NCBI GenBank assembly: GCA_002454165.1
Contig: DKIG01000031.1
Span: 1 to 25,617, forward strand
DNA: 25,617 nucleotides
Direction: 5' to 3'
DNA from: Gammaproteobacteria bacterium UBA6724
GTDB taxonomy: Bacteria > Pseudomonadota > Gammaproteobacteria > Pseudomonadales > Azotimanducaceae
The notes under the pieces were generated by a model that was given only the letters and a program-made list of their open reading frames with translations, was not told where the DNA came from and did not search any database. A program made the translations under genes and the position numbers. Of this stretch, positions 15,204 to 23,929 are shown piece by piece. The first letter of the stretch is position 1, and each line of letters begins with the position of its first letter.

Positions 15204-17333
15204 TTGGCGTGCAAGGTGTTAATAGTTGAGAGAGAGTTGCTTGTTGCGCGTGATATTCAATCCCGCCTGGGTCGCCTGGGATATCAGGTAGCCGGTGCCG
15301 CCAGCAATGGGCGGGAAGCCGTGTCCATGGCACTCGCCATCATGCCGGACCTGATCCTCATAGACCTGGACCTGGGGGGAGACATGGAGGGTATAGAGGT
15401 CGTCATCAAGATCATCAAATCCGCGTTTTTCCCAGTTATTTTCTGCGCTGCCAGAGCCAAGGATACCTTCATAGAGCGCGCCGCCCAACTGTCGTCATCT
15501 GGTTACTCATTCGGATATCTGCAAAAACCTTTCGGTAACCATGAACTCCAGATCAGCATCAAACTGGCATTATCCAGACATGGTATGGAGCGGGCCCTGG
15601 CGGCAAGGGTGATGTATCTTGATGCCATGCTGGACAGTATCGGGGACGGCATTGTCGTGGCGGATACCGCTGGCAGGATCATGCTCAGCAACCTTGCCGC
15701 CGAGAAAATTATCGGCGTTGACCGGCATACTGCCTTCAATCTACGGCTGGATGAACTGGTCAAGACCAGCGCCTTCAGGCAAGACACCGCCAAGCCGCCA
15801 GCGCATGACGGCTTCACGGTCCCGCAACAATGTAGCGGCATCAGGCAATGGTTGTGGCGGCAGGACGAGCGGCAAGTGCCGGTTGAGCTGAGTGTCCATT
15901 GTCCTGATGCCAGCCTGACGGTGCTGAGCCTGCGCGACATCAGCGAGCAGTTGGCACATGAAGAAAACCTCCGACGAGACGCCTTCCACACAGCGCTGTT
16001 TGATGATCTGACTGGACTGCCGAATCGGGCACTGTTCATTGAGCGCTTGAAGCCTCTGGTCAGTGGTCAGCAGAATCGCCCGGTGCAGTTTGCCATTTTG
16101 CTGCTGGGCATTGACGAATTGTCCGCCGTGAATGACAGTCTTGGCAGGGAAGTCGGTGCGCTGGTTATCAAGGAAGTCGGCAACAGAATTGCCAGCACCC
16201 TTGCCGAGACTCAACCCACCGCCACAGTGGCACGGTATGACGAAGACATCTTTGCGGTACTGCTTGATAGCCTGGACACGCCAGACCCAATCGCCACTTC
16301 GGCACTGGTTAGCCACCAGATACTGGCAGCACTTCATAGGCCCCTGAGCGCCGGTGACACCTTGCTGAACCTTAGAGTCTCCGTCGGTATGGCGGTGAAG
16401 AGGGACGAACCTGCGTCCGCAGACGAAATGCTCCGGGACGCCAGTCTCAGGCTTTATCAGGCGCAATCTGGCGCAAAACCTGTTGAGGATGAAATGTCCG
16501 TCAATACCGCCAGGTTTACCAGCCGTCAACACAGGCTCCAGCAGGCGCTACTGGAAGGCGGATTTGAGGTTCACTACCAGCCTGTCCTAAATCTTGCTGA
16601 GGGAAAACTGGTGGGTCTGGAAGCCCTGCTGAAGTGGCAAGACCCCAGCCATGACACGGTTTTATATGACCCGGTTACATCGGTTGAATTTGCTCCGATT
16701 GCCGAGGCAACGGGGCTGAGCCTGCCTCTGGGTAGGATGATGATGCAAGAGGTCTGCGACCAAATCAGACAGTGGCAGAATCTGGAATTTCAGAACATCA
16801 ACGTGGCAATTAACCTGAATGAAAGCCAATTTGAAATAGATATGGTGGCACTGGTGTGGGCGGCACTCAACGCCGCTGGCATTGAACCGGCCAGGTTGGG
16901 GTTGAACATCACCGAGGAGGTTGCCGTGAATATCCAGCGCGGGTCCCGGGATAACCTCGCCCAGGAGGGCACTCCCAAGCTCCGCATGCTCAAAAAGTTG
17001 CAAGCCTCAGGCGTCAAGATCAGCATAGATAACTTCGGCATCGGGAGGGCGTCCTTGTCTCATATCAGGCGACTCCCCCTGACAGGTGTGAAGATTGACC
17101 CGTCTTTGATTGATGATATTACTCGGCGGAAAGACGCGGCGGAGACCGTCTTTGCCATCAATGCCTTGGCGCATAGCCTCAAGCTGACGGTTCTCGCCAG
17201 AGGTGTTACCACGGCGGAGCAAGCAGATGCCTTGCAGGATTGCGGTTGTGATTATGCCCAGGGCTCCTTTTACACCAGCCCGGTCCCCGCTGCGGAAATG
17301 ACGGAATACCTAAAGAATTATTATGATGCCTGA
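15204..17333 (+). CDS. Receiver-PAS-GGDEF-EAL protein with degenerate catalytic motifs
   Basis: A 709-residue c-di-GMP-type signalling protein. Order: a receiver-like domain (about 3-120; candidate phospho-acceptor Asp54 in LIDLDLGG and Lys in LQKPF), a PAS-like segment (about 135-255; MLDSIGDGIVVADTAGRIML), GGDEF (about 268-425) and EAL (about 445-705). The GGDEF signature reads DEDIF (346-350), so cyclase activity is unlikely. The EAL domain keeps EALLKW (473-478), INLNESQ and VKIDPSL. But DDFGTG reads DNFGIG (609-614) and AEGVE reads ARGVT (665-669), losing one metal Asp and the catalytic Glu. It may be a c-di-GMP or protein-binding regulator. The start is TTG, with AGGGGAG at 15191-15197. 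It lies 65 bases after glcB. Confidence 0.9.
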   Translation: MACKVLIVERELLVARDIQSRLGRLGYQVAGAASNGREAVSMALAIMPDLILIDLDLGGDMEGIEVVIKIIKSAFFPVIFCAARAKDTFIERAAQLSSSGYSFGYLQKPFGNHELQISIKLALSRHGMERALAARVMYLDAMLDSIGDGIVVADTAGRIMLSNLAAEKIIGVDRHTAFNLRLDELVKTSAFRQDTAKPPAHDGFTVPQQCSGIRQWLWRQDERQVPVELSVHCPDASLTVLSLRDISEQLAHEENLRRDAFHTALFDDLTGLPNRALFIERLKPLVSGQQNRPVQFAILLLGIDELSAVNDSLGREVGALVIKEVGNRIASTLAETQPTATVARYDEDIFAVLLDSLDTPDPIATSALVSHQILAALHRPLSAGDTLLNLRVSVGMAVKRDEPASADEMLRDASLRLYQAQSGAKPVEDEMSVNTARFTSRQHRLQQALLEGGFEVHYQPVLNLAEGKLVGLEALLKWQDPSHDTVLYDPVTSVEFAPIAEATGLSLPLGRMMMQEVCDQIRQWQNLEFQNINVAINLNESQFEIDMVALVWAALNAAGIEPARLGLNITEEVAVNIQRGSRDNLAQEGTPKLRMLKKLQASGVKISIDNFGIGRASLSHIRRLPLTGVKIDPSLIDDITRRKDAAETVFAINALAHSLKLTVLARGVTTAEQADALQDCGCDYAQGSFYTSPVPAAEMTEYLKNYYDA

Positions 17334-17424
17334 TGTTTTCCTCCTTTTGATGCGACCAGGGGCTGGAATCCAAACCTTCAAAGTGTTTGCCTTAGTCCTG
17401 GAAGCCATATACCATGCGTCCCGA

Positions 17425-17447
17425 TGTCGCGCTCAGTGCGACAATTT
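17425..17447 (+). terminator. Possible weak terminator after the GGDEF/EAL gene
   Basis: TGTCGCGC and GTGCGACA form an eight-pair stem (one G-T) with loop TCA, followed by ATTTT. It lies about 90 bases after the stop codon and before the repeats of the next gene. The T-run is short, so termination would be weak. Confidence 0.35.
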
Positions 17448-17467
17448 TGGTCTCAGGGGGATGCACA

Positions 17468-17517
17468 GTTTAATCATTGTTTTAATCGTTGTTTTAATCA
17501 GTTGTTTTAATCAAAAC
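17468..17517 (+). promoter_or_regulatory. Four direct GTTTTAATC repeats upstream of the second TonB receptor
   Basis: GTTTAATC at 17468-17475 is followed by GTTTTAATC at 17479, 17491 and 17504, with steps of 11, 12 and 13 bases. The last copy continues into AAAAC, giving an inverted repeat GTTTT-AATC-AAAAC (17504-17517). The array is AT-rich, unlike its surroundings, and ends 33 bases before the receptor ATG, where a promoter is expected. It may be a tandem regulator-binding site. It does not clearly match a Fur box. Confidence 0.5.
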
Positions 17518-17550
17518 GATCGTCAATATATCAAGAGAGGTAGAACCAAG

Positions 17551-20532
17551 ATGCAACACATAAACATGAAATTTTTACTGGTTACTTTGGCTCTGATTAT
17601 TGGGGGGGGGGTAGCCTGGTCGGCCTCTGCCGAAGAGGGAAGTGAAGGGATTGAAGAGGTCATTGTTACGGGTTCTTACATAAAACGGTCAACAGAAGAC
17701 TCCTCGTCACCTTTATCCGTGATTACCAAGGCAGACCTAGATGCGATTGGTGCTACAGACCTGAAAGATGTGGTGACTAACCTAACTTTCAACTCTGGTT
17801 CTATTGGCGGCGCGGCGAACGCCTTTTCCGGTGACGACAGTTCTACTGGTAACGCTAATGTCAATCTACGAAACCTCGGTAATGGTGCGACTCTCGTTTT
17901 GATTAACGGGAAGCGAACCGTCAACACAAATTTTGATAATGTTGGTGCGGGATATATTGATCTCCAGGGTCTTATTCCCAATATCGCGCTGGAGAGAGTA
18001 GAGATAGTGAAGGATGGCACCTCCGCCTTATATGGGTCAGACGCGGTAGCTGGTGTTGTCAACTTCATCACCAGAAGTGATTTTGAAGGTATAGAGATTC
18101 AATATGATCACGCAGTGGACGATGAGACTGGCACGCAGAAAGACCGTCTTATTTCGGTGCTCATTGGTGCTTCGGGAGACGCGGGAAATATAACCCTATC
18201 AGCGAGTTATCTTGATAGAGGTGGGCTGCAGATAGGCGATAGATATGATGATTTTGGTCGCTCTGGACTATCCACTTTTGGTCAGCCAGGTAGGTATGTT
18301 GCCTTAGGGCCTATCACGAGTGCACCCGACGGCTATTTTGTACCGGTAGGCTCAGCTACATTTGGTCCCGGGCATGATCCTGACTGCGATCTTGCGTCAA
18401 TAGCCGATGGTCCAATGGGTATGCTGGGTACCACGCCTTCAGGCCTTTGCATTTATGATTTTTCCAGTTTCTTTAATCTGGTGATGGAAGAGACGCAAGC
18501 GAAAGCACATGTTGATGCGAGTGTCGATATCAGCGATGACATCAAGGTCTATGGCTCCGTGAGTTTTTCCGATAATCATTCACTAAGGGGCAATTCTCTA
18601 TACCCTGATGTCAGTTTTGCAATTATACCTCCACACCATTTTGGCTTGCAGTTGGATGCCGCGCGACGGGGCATTGCACCTCTGCCCTATCTTGCTTTGC
18701 AACGGATGATGGGCGGACATTACGAGTCCAGTTTTGAAGATAGACCGCTTGATACAGATTCAACCTATGATCGGACAACCTATAGATTGAACCTGGGCAC
18801 AGAATGGGACTTTGCGCTGGCTGGGCGAGATTGGACAATGGATGCATCAGCAACCTTTTCACGGCGAGCACAGAACAATATAAACCCCTCAGATACTGTA
18901 ACCTCAAATGTAGATGCCGCCTATTTTGGTCTAGGTGGTGCTGATTGCGACCCTTTAAGTGGTACCGCAGGCTCCGGGAATCTGGGAACGGGGGCTTGTT
19001 ACTATTACAACAATTTCCAGACCAGTGTTTATGATCCAGTAACAGGCGCGAAGTGGAATGCTGCTGACACCTCGGCATGGGCAGCCGATCCAAGTTTGAC
19101 GGTTGCCGAAGCGGCACGGATGTATCAAAACCCGGTAGAATTACTGCAATGGATGCAGGGTGAGATTACCTCTGATGCGGAGAGTGAACAGGTAGTCCTG
19201 GATTTAGTTTTTGCCGGGGATATTTTTGATATGGGGACTGATACTGCCGGTTTGGCGGTAGGTTTGCAGTATCGGAAGGATCGCTACAACATAAACATTG
19301 ATTCCAACTCTAATAACAATAACTTCAAGTTCATCTATGGTGCCCAGGATTGGTCAAATACGATAACTTCTACGGCACTTTTCGTCGAACTCTATTTGCC
19401 ACTCACAGAAAAAGTCGAGTTGAGCCTCGCTGGACGCTATGAAGATTTTGATGAAATTGACAAAAGTTCGTTTGATCCCAAGGCGACGATGCTGTTCAGG
19501 GCAACTGATACCCTCACCCTTAGAGCCTCTCTTGGTACATCCTTCAGGGTAGGCTCCCTGCTCCAAACAGGGGGTCGTGCAACCACCTTGTTGAATTCGA
19601 CTGATGCCTTTTCTGGAACGGGCGGCTTGGCATTCAGACCGACCTTGACAGACGGTAATTCAGACCTAGATCCTGAAGAAGCCGATGTGTGGAATATTGG
19701 TTTCTCCTGGTTACCTGAAGGTGCGCTGGAAGGTGTCTCGGTCAGTTTTGATTACTATAATTATGAATATTCGGACCTGATATCACGCGAAGCGCACCAG
19801 GCTCTGATCAATCAGGATAATGCCTCTCGTTGCCCTGATGGCCTGAACCAGCCAGGTACCGATAGCTACGACTCCACCGCACCCCTTTGTGGTGTCGTGG
19901 ACAGGGTGGTGCATTCTATAGGTCCTGGCATACCCGATAAGGTTATTAGAACGGCTGCTGGTAGCCTGCTAAGAACTCAGGCGTCTTATTTCAATGCGCC
20001 GAGTCTTGATACTTCCGGTATTGATCTGCTGCTAGGCTATGACTTTGCGCTTGGCAATATGGGCGATTTCAGAACCACCCTTGGTATAAGTTACACCCTG
20101 GAATATGACATAGTCACAGATGCAGGTACCAAAGTAGATGGTGTGGGTAGTCGGAATGCGGGCAACACTATTGGTCATGCCTTGCCCGAGTTCAAAGCCA
20201 ATATGATGTTAGGCTGGTCTAAAAATCGTCATGCAGCAACGATGACGATAAAGCATATTGATGGTTATGAGGATGATTTACCTCAAAGCGCGTTACGAGG
20301 AGCCTATTACGGGACTGCGCCAAATATAGACAGCATGACCACAATAGACCTTCAATATAATCTTGAACTTCCAGAGATGGGATTTCAGACAGAAAGTGCC
20401 GTCTTGACGCTGGGCGTTAAGAACCTGGCTAACGAAAAACCTCCCCTGGTAAACACGGACGGTGGTTTTGACCCCTTCACGCATGACCCACGCGGTCGAA
20501 TCTACTATGCGAGATTTCTGTTAAGCATATAA
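17551..20532 (+). CDS. TonB-dependent receptor, large GSxIxR-type; candidate phase-variable
   Basis: A 993-residue outer-membrane receptor. ATG 17551 is chosen over the longer open frame because GAGAGG lies ten bases upstream and a signal peptide follows at once (cleavage near SASA-EEG). The TonB box is IEEVIVTGSYIKRS. The plug shows SPLSVITKADLDAIG, NLRNLGNGATLVLINGKR, and LERVEIVKDGTSALYGSDAV, then VAGVVNFITR. Cys pairs in the barrel loops suggest disulfides. This resembles the large receptors of the Xanthomonas/Caulobacter and marine types that often take up oligosaccharides or other complex ligands; the ligand here is unknown. A G10 tract interrupts the signal-peptide codons. It is followed by a strong terminator. 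Confidence 0.93.
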   Translation: MQHINMKFLLVTLALIIGGGVAWSASAEEGSEGIEEVIVTGSYIKRSTEDSSSPLSVITKADLDAIGATDLKDVVTNLTFNSGSIGGAANAFSGDDSSTGNANVNLRNLGNGATLVLINGKRTVNTNFDNVGAGYIDLQGLIPNIALERVEIVKDGTSALYGSDAVAGVVNFITRSDFEGIEIQYDHAVDDETGTQKDRLISVLIGASGDAGNITLSASYLDRGGLQIGDRYDDFGRSGLSTFGQPGRYVALGPITSAPDGYFVPVGSATFGPGHDPDCDLASIADGPMGMLGTTPSGLCIYDFSSFFNLVMEETQAKAHVDASVDISDDIKVYGSVSFSDNHSLRGNSLYPDVSFAIIPPHHFGLQLDAARRGIAPLPYLALQRMMGGHYESSFEDRPLDTDSTYDRTTYRLNLGTEWDFALAGRDWTMDASATFSRRAQNNINPSDTVTSNVDAAYFGLGGADCDPLSGTAGSGNLGTGACYYYNNFQTSVYDPVTGAKWNAADTSAWAADPSLTVAEAARMYQNPVELLQWMQGEITSDAESEQVVLDLVFAGDIFDMGTDTAGLAVGLQYRKDRYNINIDSNSNNNNFKFIYGAQDWSNTITSTALFVELYLPLTEKVELSLAGRYEDFDEIDKSSFDPKATMLFRATDTLTLRASLGTSFRVGSLLQTGGRATTLLNSTDAFSGTGGLAFRPTLTDGNSDLDPEEADVWNIGFSWLPEGALEGVSVSFDYYNYEYSDLISREAHQALINQDNASRCPDGLNQPGTDSYDSTAPLCGVVDRVVHSIGPGIPDKVIRTAAGSLLRTQASYFNAPSLDTSGIDLLLGYDFALGNMGDFRTTLGISYTLEYDIVTDAGTKVDGVGSRNAGNTIGHALPEFKANMMLGWSKNRHAATMTIKHIDGYEDDLPQSALRGAYYGTAPNIDSMTTIDLQYNLELPEMGFQTESAVLTLGVKNLANEKPPLVNTDGGFDPFTHDPRGRIYYARFLLSI
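17602..17611 (+). repeat. G10 homopolymer in the receptor signal-peptide codons
   Basis: Ten consecutive G begin 51 bases into the receptor gene, covering three Gly codons and the first base of the next Val codon. With G10 the frame is open. Loss of one G gives GGG-GGG-GGG-TAG, an immediate stop. Gain of one G leads to a TGA about 30 bases further on. Confidence 0.9.
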
Positions 20533-20567
20533 AACATAAGAATCGCTACTGAGAAGATAGAAATAGA

Positions 20568-20598
20568 AGCACCCATCTGCAAGGATGGGTGCTTTTTT
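20568..20598 (+). terminator. Rho-independent terminator after the second TonB receptor
   Basis: AGCACCCATC and GATGGGTGCT form a perfect ten-pair stem with the six-base loop TGCAAG, followed by TTTTTT (20593-20598). The T-run overlaps the stop codon (TAA, 20597-20599) of the convergent RND gene. On the other strand the stem is followed by CTTCTATTT, so it may also stop leftward transcription weakly. Confidence 0.93.
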
Positions 20599-23500
20599 AT
20601 TGGGCGGCAGTCTCCGACTCCTGCTTTTGCAACAATGACGAAGCCAGGAGTTTTTTGATGTCATCCAGAATCAAGTAACCAGAGGGTACAACTAAGAGCG
20701 TCACCAGGGTGGCAAACAAGACGCCGAATGCGAGCGAGATAGCCATAGGCACCAAAAATTGCGCCTGGACGCTTTTGTTCAGCATCAGTGGCAACAAGCC
20801 GACGAATGTCGTGAGTGATGTCAGCAAAATAGGCCTGCAGCGAGAAACGGATGAATCGATTACTGCCTGTCTGATTGAGTCGCCCGCCAGGCGTCTGGCG
20901 TTTACGCTGTGTACAAGTACCAGACTGGAGTTGACGACCACGCCGGAGGCTGCAACGAAGCCAAGAATGGACATCATCGCCAAGCCCGCCACCAAGCCAA
21001 AGGTTTGCATAATGAGATGCCCCCAGACCGCGCCGACAAAAGCGAAGGGAATCACGCTCATAATGATTAGCGGCTGGCTATAGGATTTGAGTGGTACCGC
21101 AAGCAGCGTGAAAATCACGAAGACGGCGGCTATGGACAGGGGAATCAGGCTGGATGTTGCGTCAGTCTGGTCACGCTGGCTACCTTCAAGACTGTAGGAC
21201 ACCCGGGAATAGGGCTGCATAATTTCCTGTATTGGTCCCGCCCGCAGGTCGGCAATCACTTCGTTGGCTGTGATTTGTGTGCGGTCCACATCGGCGATGA
21301 CATTGACGACTCGTCTGTTGTCTGCCCGCCGAATGGCAGAAAATCCCCGTCCGAGTTCAGCCTTGGCAACTGTGGCAAAGGGCACCTGTGAACCTTGGGG
21401 CGTTCGGATGCGCATAGAATCAAGTGAGCTGAGGGAGCGGCGTTCCTGATTGGTGTATCGCACCATGACTCTGACATCATCGCGGCCTCGTTGAATACGT
21501 TGGGCTTCCTCGCCGTAGAAGGCTTGTCTTGCCTGCCTTGCCAGGCTTCCCAGACTTAATCCCAGTGCTTCACCCCCCGGCAGAATGGAAAGTCTCAGCT
21601 CTTGCTTGCCGGAGCGGAATGAATCAGTGATGTCAATAACGCCGGGGTATTCTGCGAGTTTGAAACGGAGTTTTTCAGCAATGATGCGAAGTTCGTCAAC
21701 ATTGTCGCCCTCCACCTGAATATCAATTGCGTTGCCTGCTGAAAATAATGATGAGGTGAATTTTAGTTCAACCGCTTCCGCTACAGACCCGTGGCTGTTC
21801 CGCCAGAGGTTGGCGACTTCCCGGGTCTTCATTTTTCGGCTCTGGCTAGGTGTCAGTTGCATGATGACTTCCCCCAGATGTCCGTTGGCGGTACCACTGG
21901 GTCCTCCCGCGAAGTTTCCCGGGCTATTATTTGACAAACTGGGATGATCACCGACTGCTGCCATGATATGGGTAACTGGCGGCGCCTTGGGATACTCGGC
22001 GTTAAGTTGTTGTCTGATTGCTTCGGCAGACTGCTCTAACTGCAAAATTGCCTCGTTGGTAACGGCGGAGTTGGTACCAAGCGGCATAGTCAATCTTGCT
22101 ATGACCTGATCCGACGCCAGGTCCGGGAAAAAATCATAAGGTAGGCGTCCACTGACGATGATGCCAACTGCCGACATGAGTGCCACCAGGGCTACAGCGA
22201 CAGTCACATATCTAGCATTCATGGCGAACTCAGAAAAGCGCCGGAATTGATTACCGATAAAAGCCTCAAGACCTTCGGCAAATCTCGTCTGAACGCTAAT
22301 CACCTTGTCTGCAAAGGCTTCAAAATATCCGGCGAAATGGATCGCAAGAAACAAGGAAGCCACACCGATAAAACAGGCGATGTAGGTTCGTAAATCTGTT
22401 GTTACACCGAGTAGGAGTATTGCCACGATGGGAATGAGCATCAAACCAACCTCGCCAGAAGAGGAGTTGACTTTTGTGTTGCCAAGATGTGCCGGTAGTA
22501 TCAGTTGCGATTCAATGAGGGAGAAGACGAGGCAACAGATCACTGTGATCGCTATGACCCCCATCACCTGACCCATAGTTCCCGCGGTGAAGAGTAGCGG
22601 CATAAATGCGGCGACCGTGGTCAGCACGCCGAAGGTGACAGGTATGGTGACGCCCTGGGTGCCTTCAATGGCTCCTCTGAGCTGCGGACTGCCTCTTTGA
22701 TGGTGAGAATGTATGCTCTCGCCCACGACGATAGCATCGTCCACCAGAATACCGAGAACAAGAATAAACCCGAAGAGTGAGATGGCATCAATTGATAAGC
22801 CAATGGCGTTGGTTAAAAAGATAGCACCGAGGAAGGCGACCGGAACACCAACACTGACCCAGAAGGCAAGTCTGGGGCGGAGAAATAAGGCAAGCAATAT
22901 CAGCACCATCAGGAAGCCCTGACGGCCACTGTTAAACAGAGTGTTAAGACGATCCTGTAGTATTATGGAACTGTCGTTCCAGGTAGTTAATGTCACCCCG
23001 TCCGGCAAGCGAAGCTGGACATCCTTTATGTATTGTTTAACGGCATGGCTGATATCTTGTATATCCTGATCACCCACACGCGCAACGCGGATCATGGTGG
23101 CGGGTTTGCCGTTGAAGCGTAGCGACTGGTCAGTTTCCGCGAAGCCGTCAATTACATTGGCTACATCCTTGAGATATAACCTCGTGCCGTCCGCCCTGGT
23201 GGTGATGACGAGATTATCAAACTCATGTCCCCAGTAAGCCTGACCCTTGGTACGGAGGAGAATCTCCCCGGCATTGGTTTTGATAGAGCCGCCCGGCAGG
23301 TCCAGCGAGCCGCTACGAACGGCGGCGGCAACCTGGTCGAAGGTCAGGCCGTGACGCCGCAGGGAAGATTCGGATACTTCAATGGAAATTTCATAAGGGC
23401 GAGTATTGGAAACGTTAACCTGGGTTACCTCAGGTAGCTGAGCAATGTCATCCCTGATCTGCTGCCCCAGTTCTTTTAATGCGCGCTCGTCTTCTGGTCC

Positions 23501-23929
23501 AGTGATGGTGACATCAAGCACATTACGACTCGGGGTAATCAGTCGGACGATGGGTTTTTCTGTTTCCTTCGGGAAGGTGTCAATGGCGTCCACCCTATTT
23601 TTTACATCGTCAAGTGCTTTCGCTTCATCGGCGTCGTCAAACAATTCAATCTGTACCGAGCAGATACCTTCATTGGCGACGGAACGGATTTGTTTTACAC
23701 CTACGATGTCTCCCAGTTCTTCCTCAATTCGGATGCAGACCCCGACTTCAACTTCTTCGGGGGCAGCACCCAGGTAGGGTACCTTGACGGCGATGATCGG
23801 AATGTCTATATCGGGAAAAAATTTCTTCGGCATCAAGGGCATTGATGCCAGCCCCGCCAGGATGATGATGCCCATGAGCAGGTTGGCGGCGACATGGTTG
23901 TTGGCGAACCAGGCGATAATTGGCTTCAT
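20597..23929 (-). CDS. RND efflux transporter permease (AcrB/HAE-like)
   Basis: This encodes a 1110-residue inner-membrane, proton-driven efflux pump that should work as a trimer with an adaptor and an outer-membrane channel. It shows the RND duplication: a first helix (about 13-35), a large periplasmic loop (PYLGAAPEEVEVGVCIRIEE), helices 2-6, then a second loop and helices 8-12. The helix-4 proton-relay pair is Asp397-Asp398 in LGILVDDAIVVGESI. The helix-10 Lys of AcrB is not evident; the region reads SGVVVNSSLVLVHSVN. It is longer than AcrB (1049, from memory) because of an extra hydrophobic stretch in the middle (VGLMLIPIVAILLLGV). The ATG overlaps the adaptor stop (ATGA). No TolC-type gene is nearby, so the channel must be encoded elsewhere. 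Confidence 0.95.
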   Translation of the reverse strand: MKPIIAWFANNHVAANLLMGIIILAGLASMPLMPKKFFPDIDIPIIAVKVPYLGAAPEEVEVGVCIRIEEELGDIVGVKQIRSVANEGICSVQIELFDDADEAKALDDVKNRVDAIDTFPKETEKPIVRLITPSRNVLDVTITGPEDERALKELGQQIRDDIAQLPEVTQVNVSNTRPYEISIEVSESSLRRHGLTFDQVAAAVRSGSLDLPGGSIKTNAGEILLRTKGQAYWGHEFDNLVITTRADGTRLYLKDVANVIDGFAETDQSLRFNGKPATMIRVARVGDQDIQDISHAVKQYIKDVQLRLPDGVTLTTWNDSSIILQDRLNTLFNSGRQGFLMVLILLALFLRPRLAFWVSVGVPVAFLGAIFLTNAIGLSIDAISLFGFILVLGILVDDAIVVGESIHSHHQRGSPQLRGAIEGTQGVTIPVTFGVLTTVAAFMPLLFTAGTMGQVMGVIAITVICCLVFSLIESQLILPAHLGNTKVNSSSGEVGLMLIPIVAILLLGVTTDLRTYIACFIGVASLFLAIHFAGYFEAFADKVISVQTRFAEGLEAFIGNQFRRFSEFAMNARYVTVAVALVALMSAVGIIVSGRLPYDFFPDLASDQVIARLTMPLGTNSAVTNEAILQLEQSAEAIRQQLNAEYPKAPPVTHIMAAVGDHPSLSNNSPGNFAGGPSGTANGHLGEVIMQLTPSQSRKMKTREVANLWRNSHGSVAEAVELKFTSSLFSAGNAIDIQVEGDNVDELRIIAEKLRFKLAEYPGVIDITDSFRSGKQELRLSILPGGEALGLSLGSLARQARQAFYGEEAQRIQRGRDDVRVMVRYTNQERRSLSSLDSMRIRTPQGSQVPFATVAKAELGRGFSAIRRADNRRVVNVIADVDRTQITANEVIADLRAGPIQEIMQPYSRVSYSLEGSQRDQTDATSSLIPLSIAAVFVIFTLLAVPLKSYSQPLIIMSVIPFAFVGAVWGHLIMQTFGLVAGLAMMSILGFVAASGVVVNSSLVLVHSVNARRLAGDSIRQAVIDSSVSRCRPILLTSLTTFVGLLPLMLNKSVQAQFLVPMAISLAFGVLFATLVTLLVVPSGYLILDDIKKLLASSLLQKQESETAAQ

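Noticed and set aside
15741..16532. Open frame on the - strand (263 codons)
   Set aside because: It is antisense to the GGDEF/EAL gene, with no ribosome binding site or domain.
17323..17550. Upstream extension of the second TonB receptor by 76 codons
   Set aside because: It overlaps the preceding gene's end and contains the AT-rich repeats; the ATG at 17551 has a ribosome binding site and is followed directly by a signal peptide.
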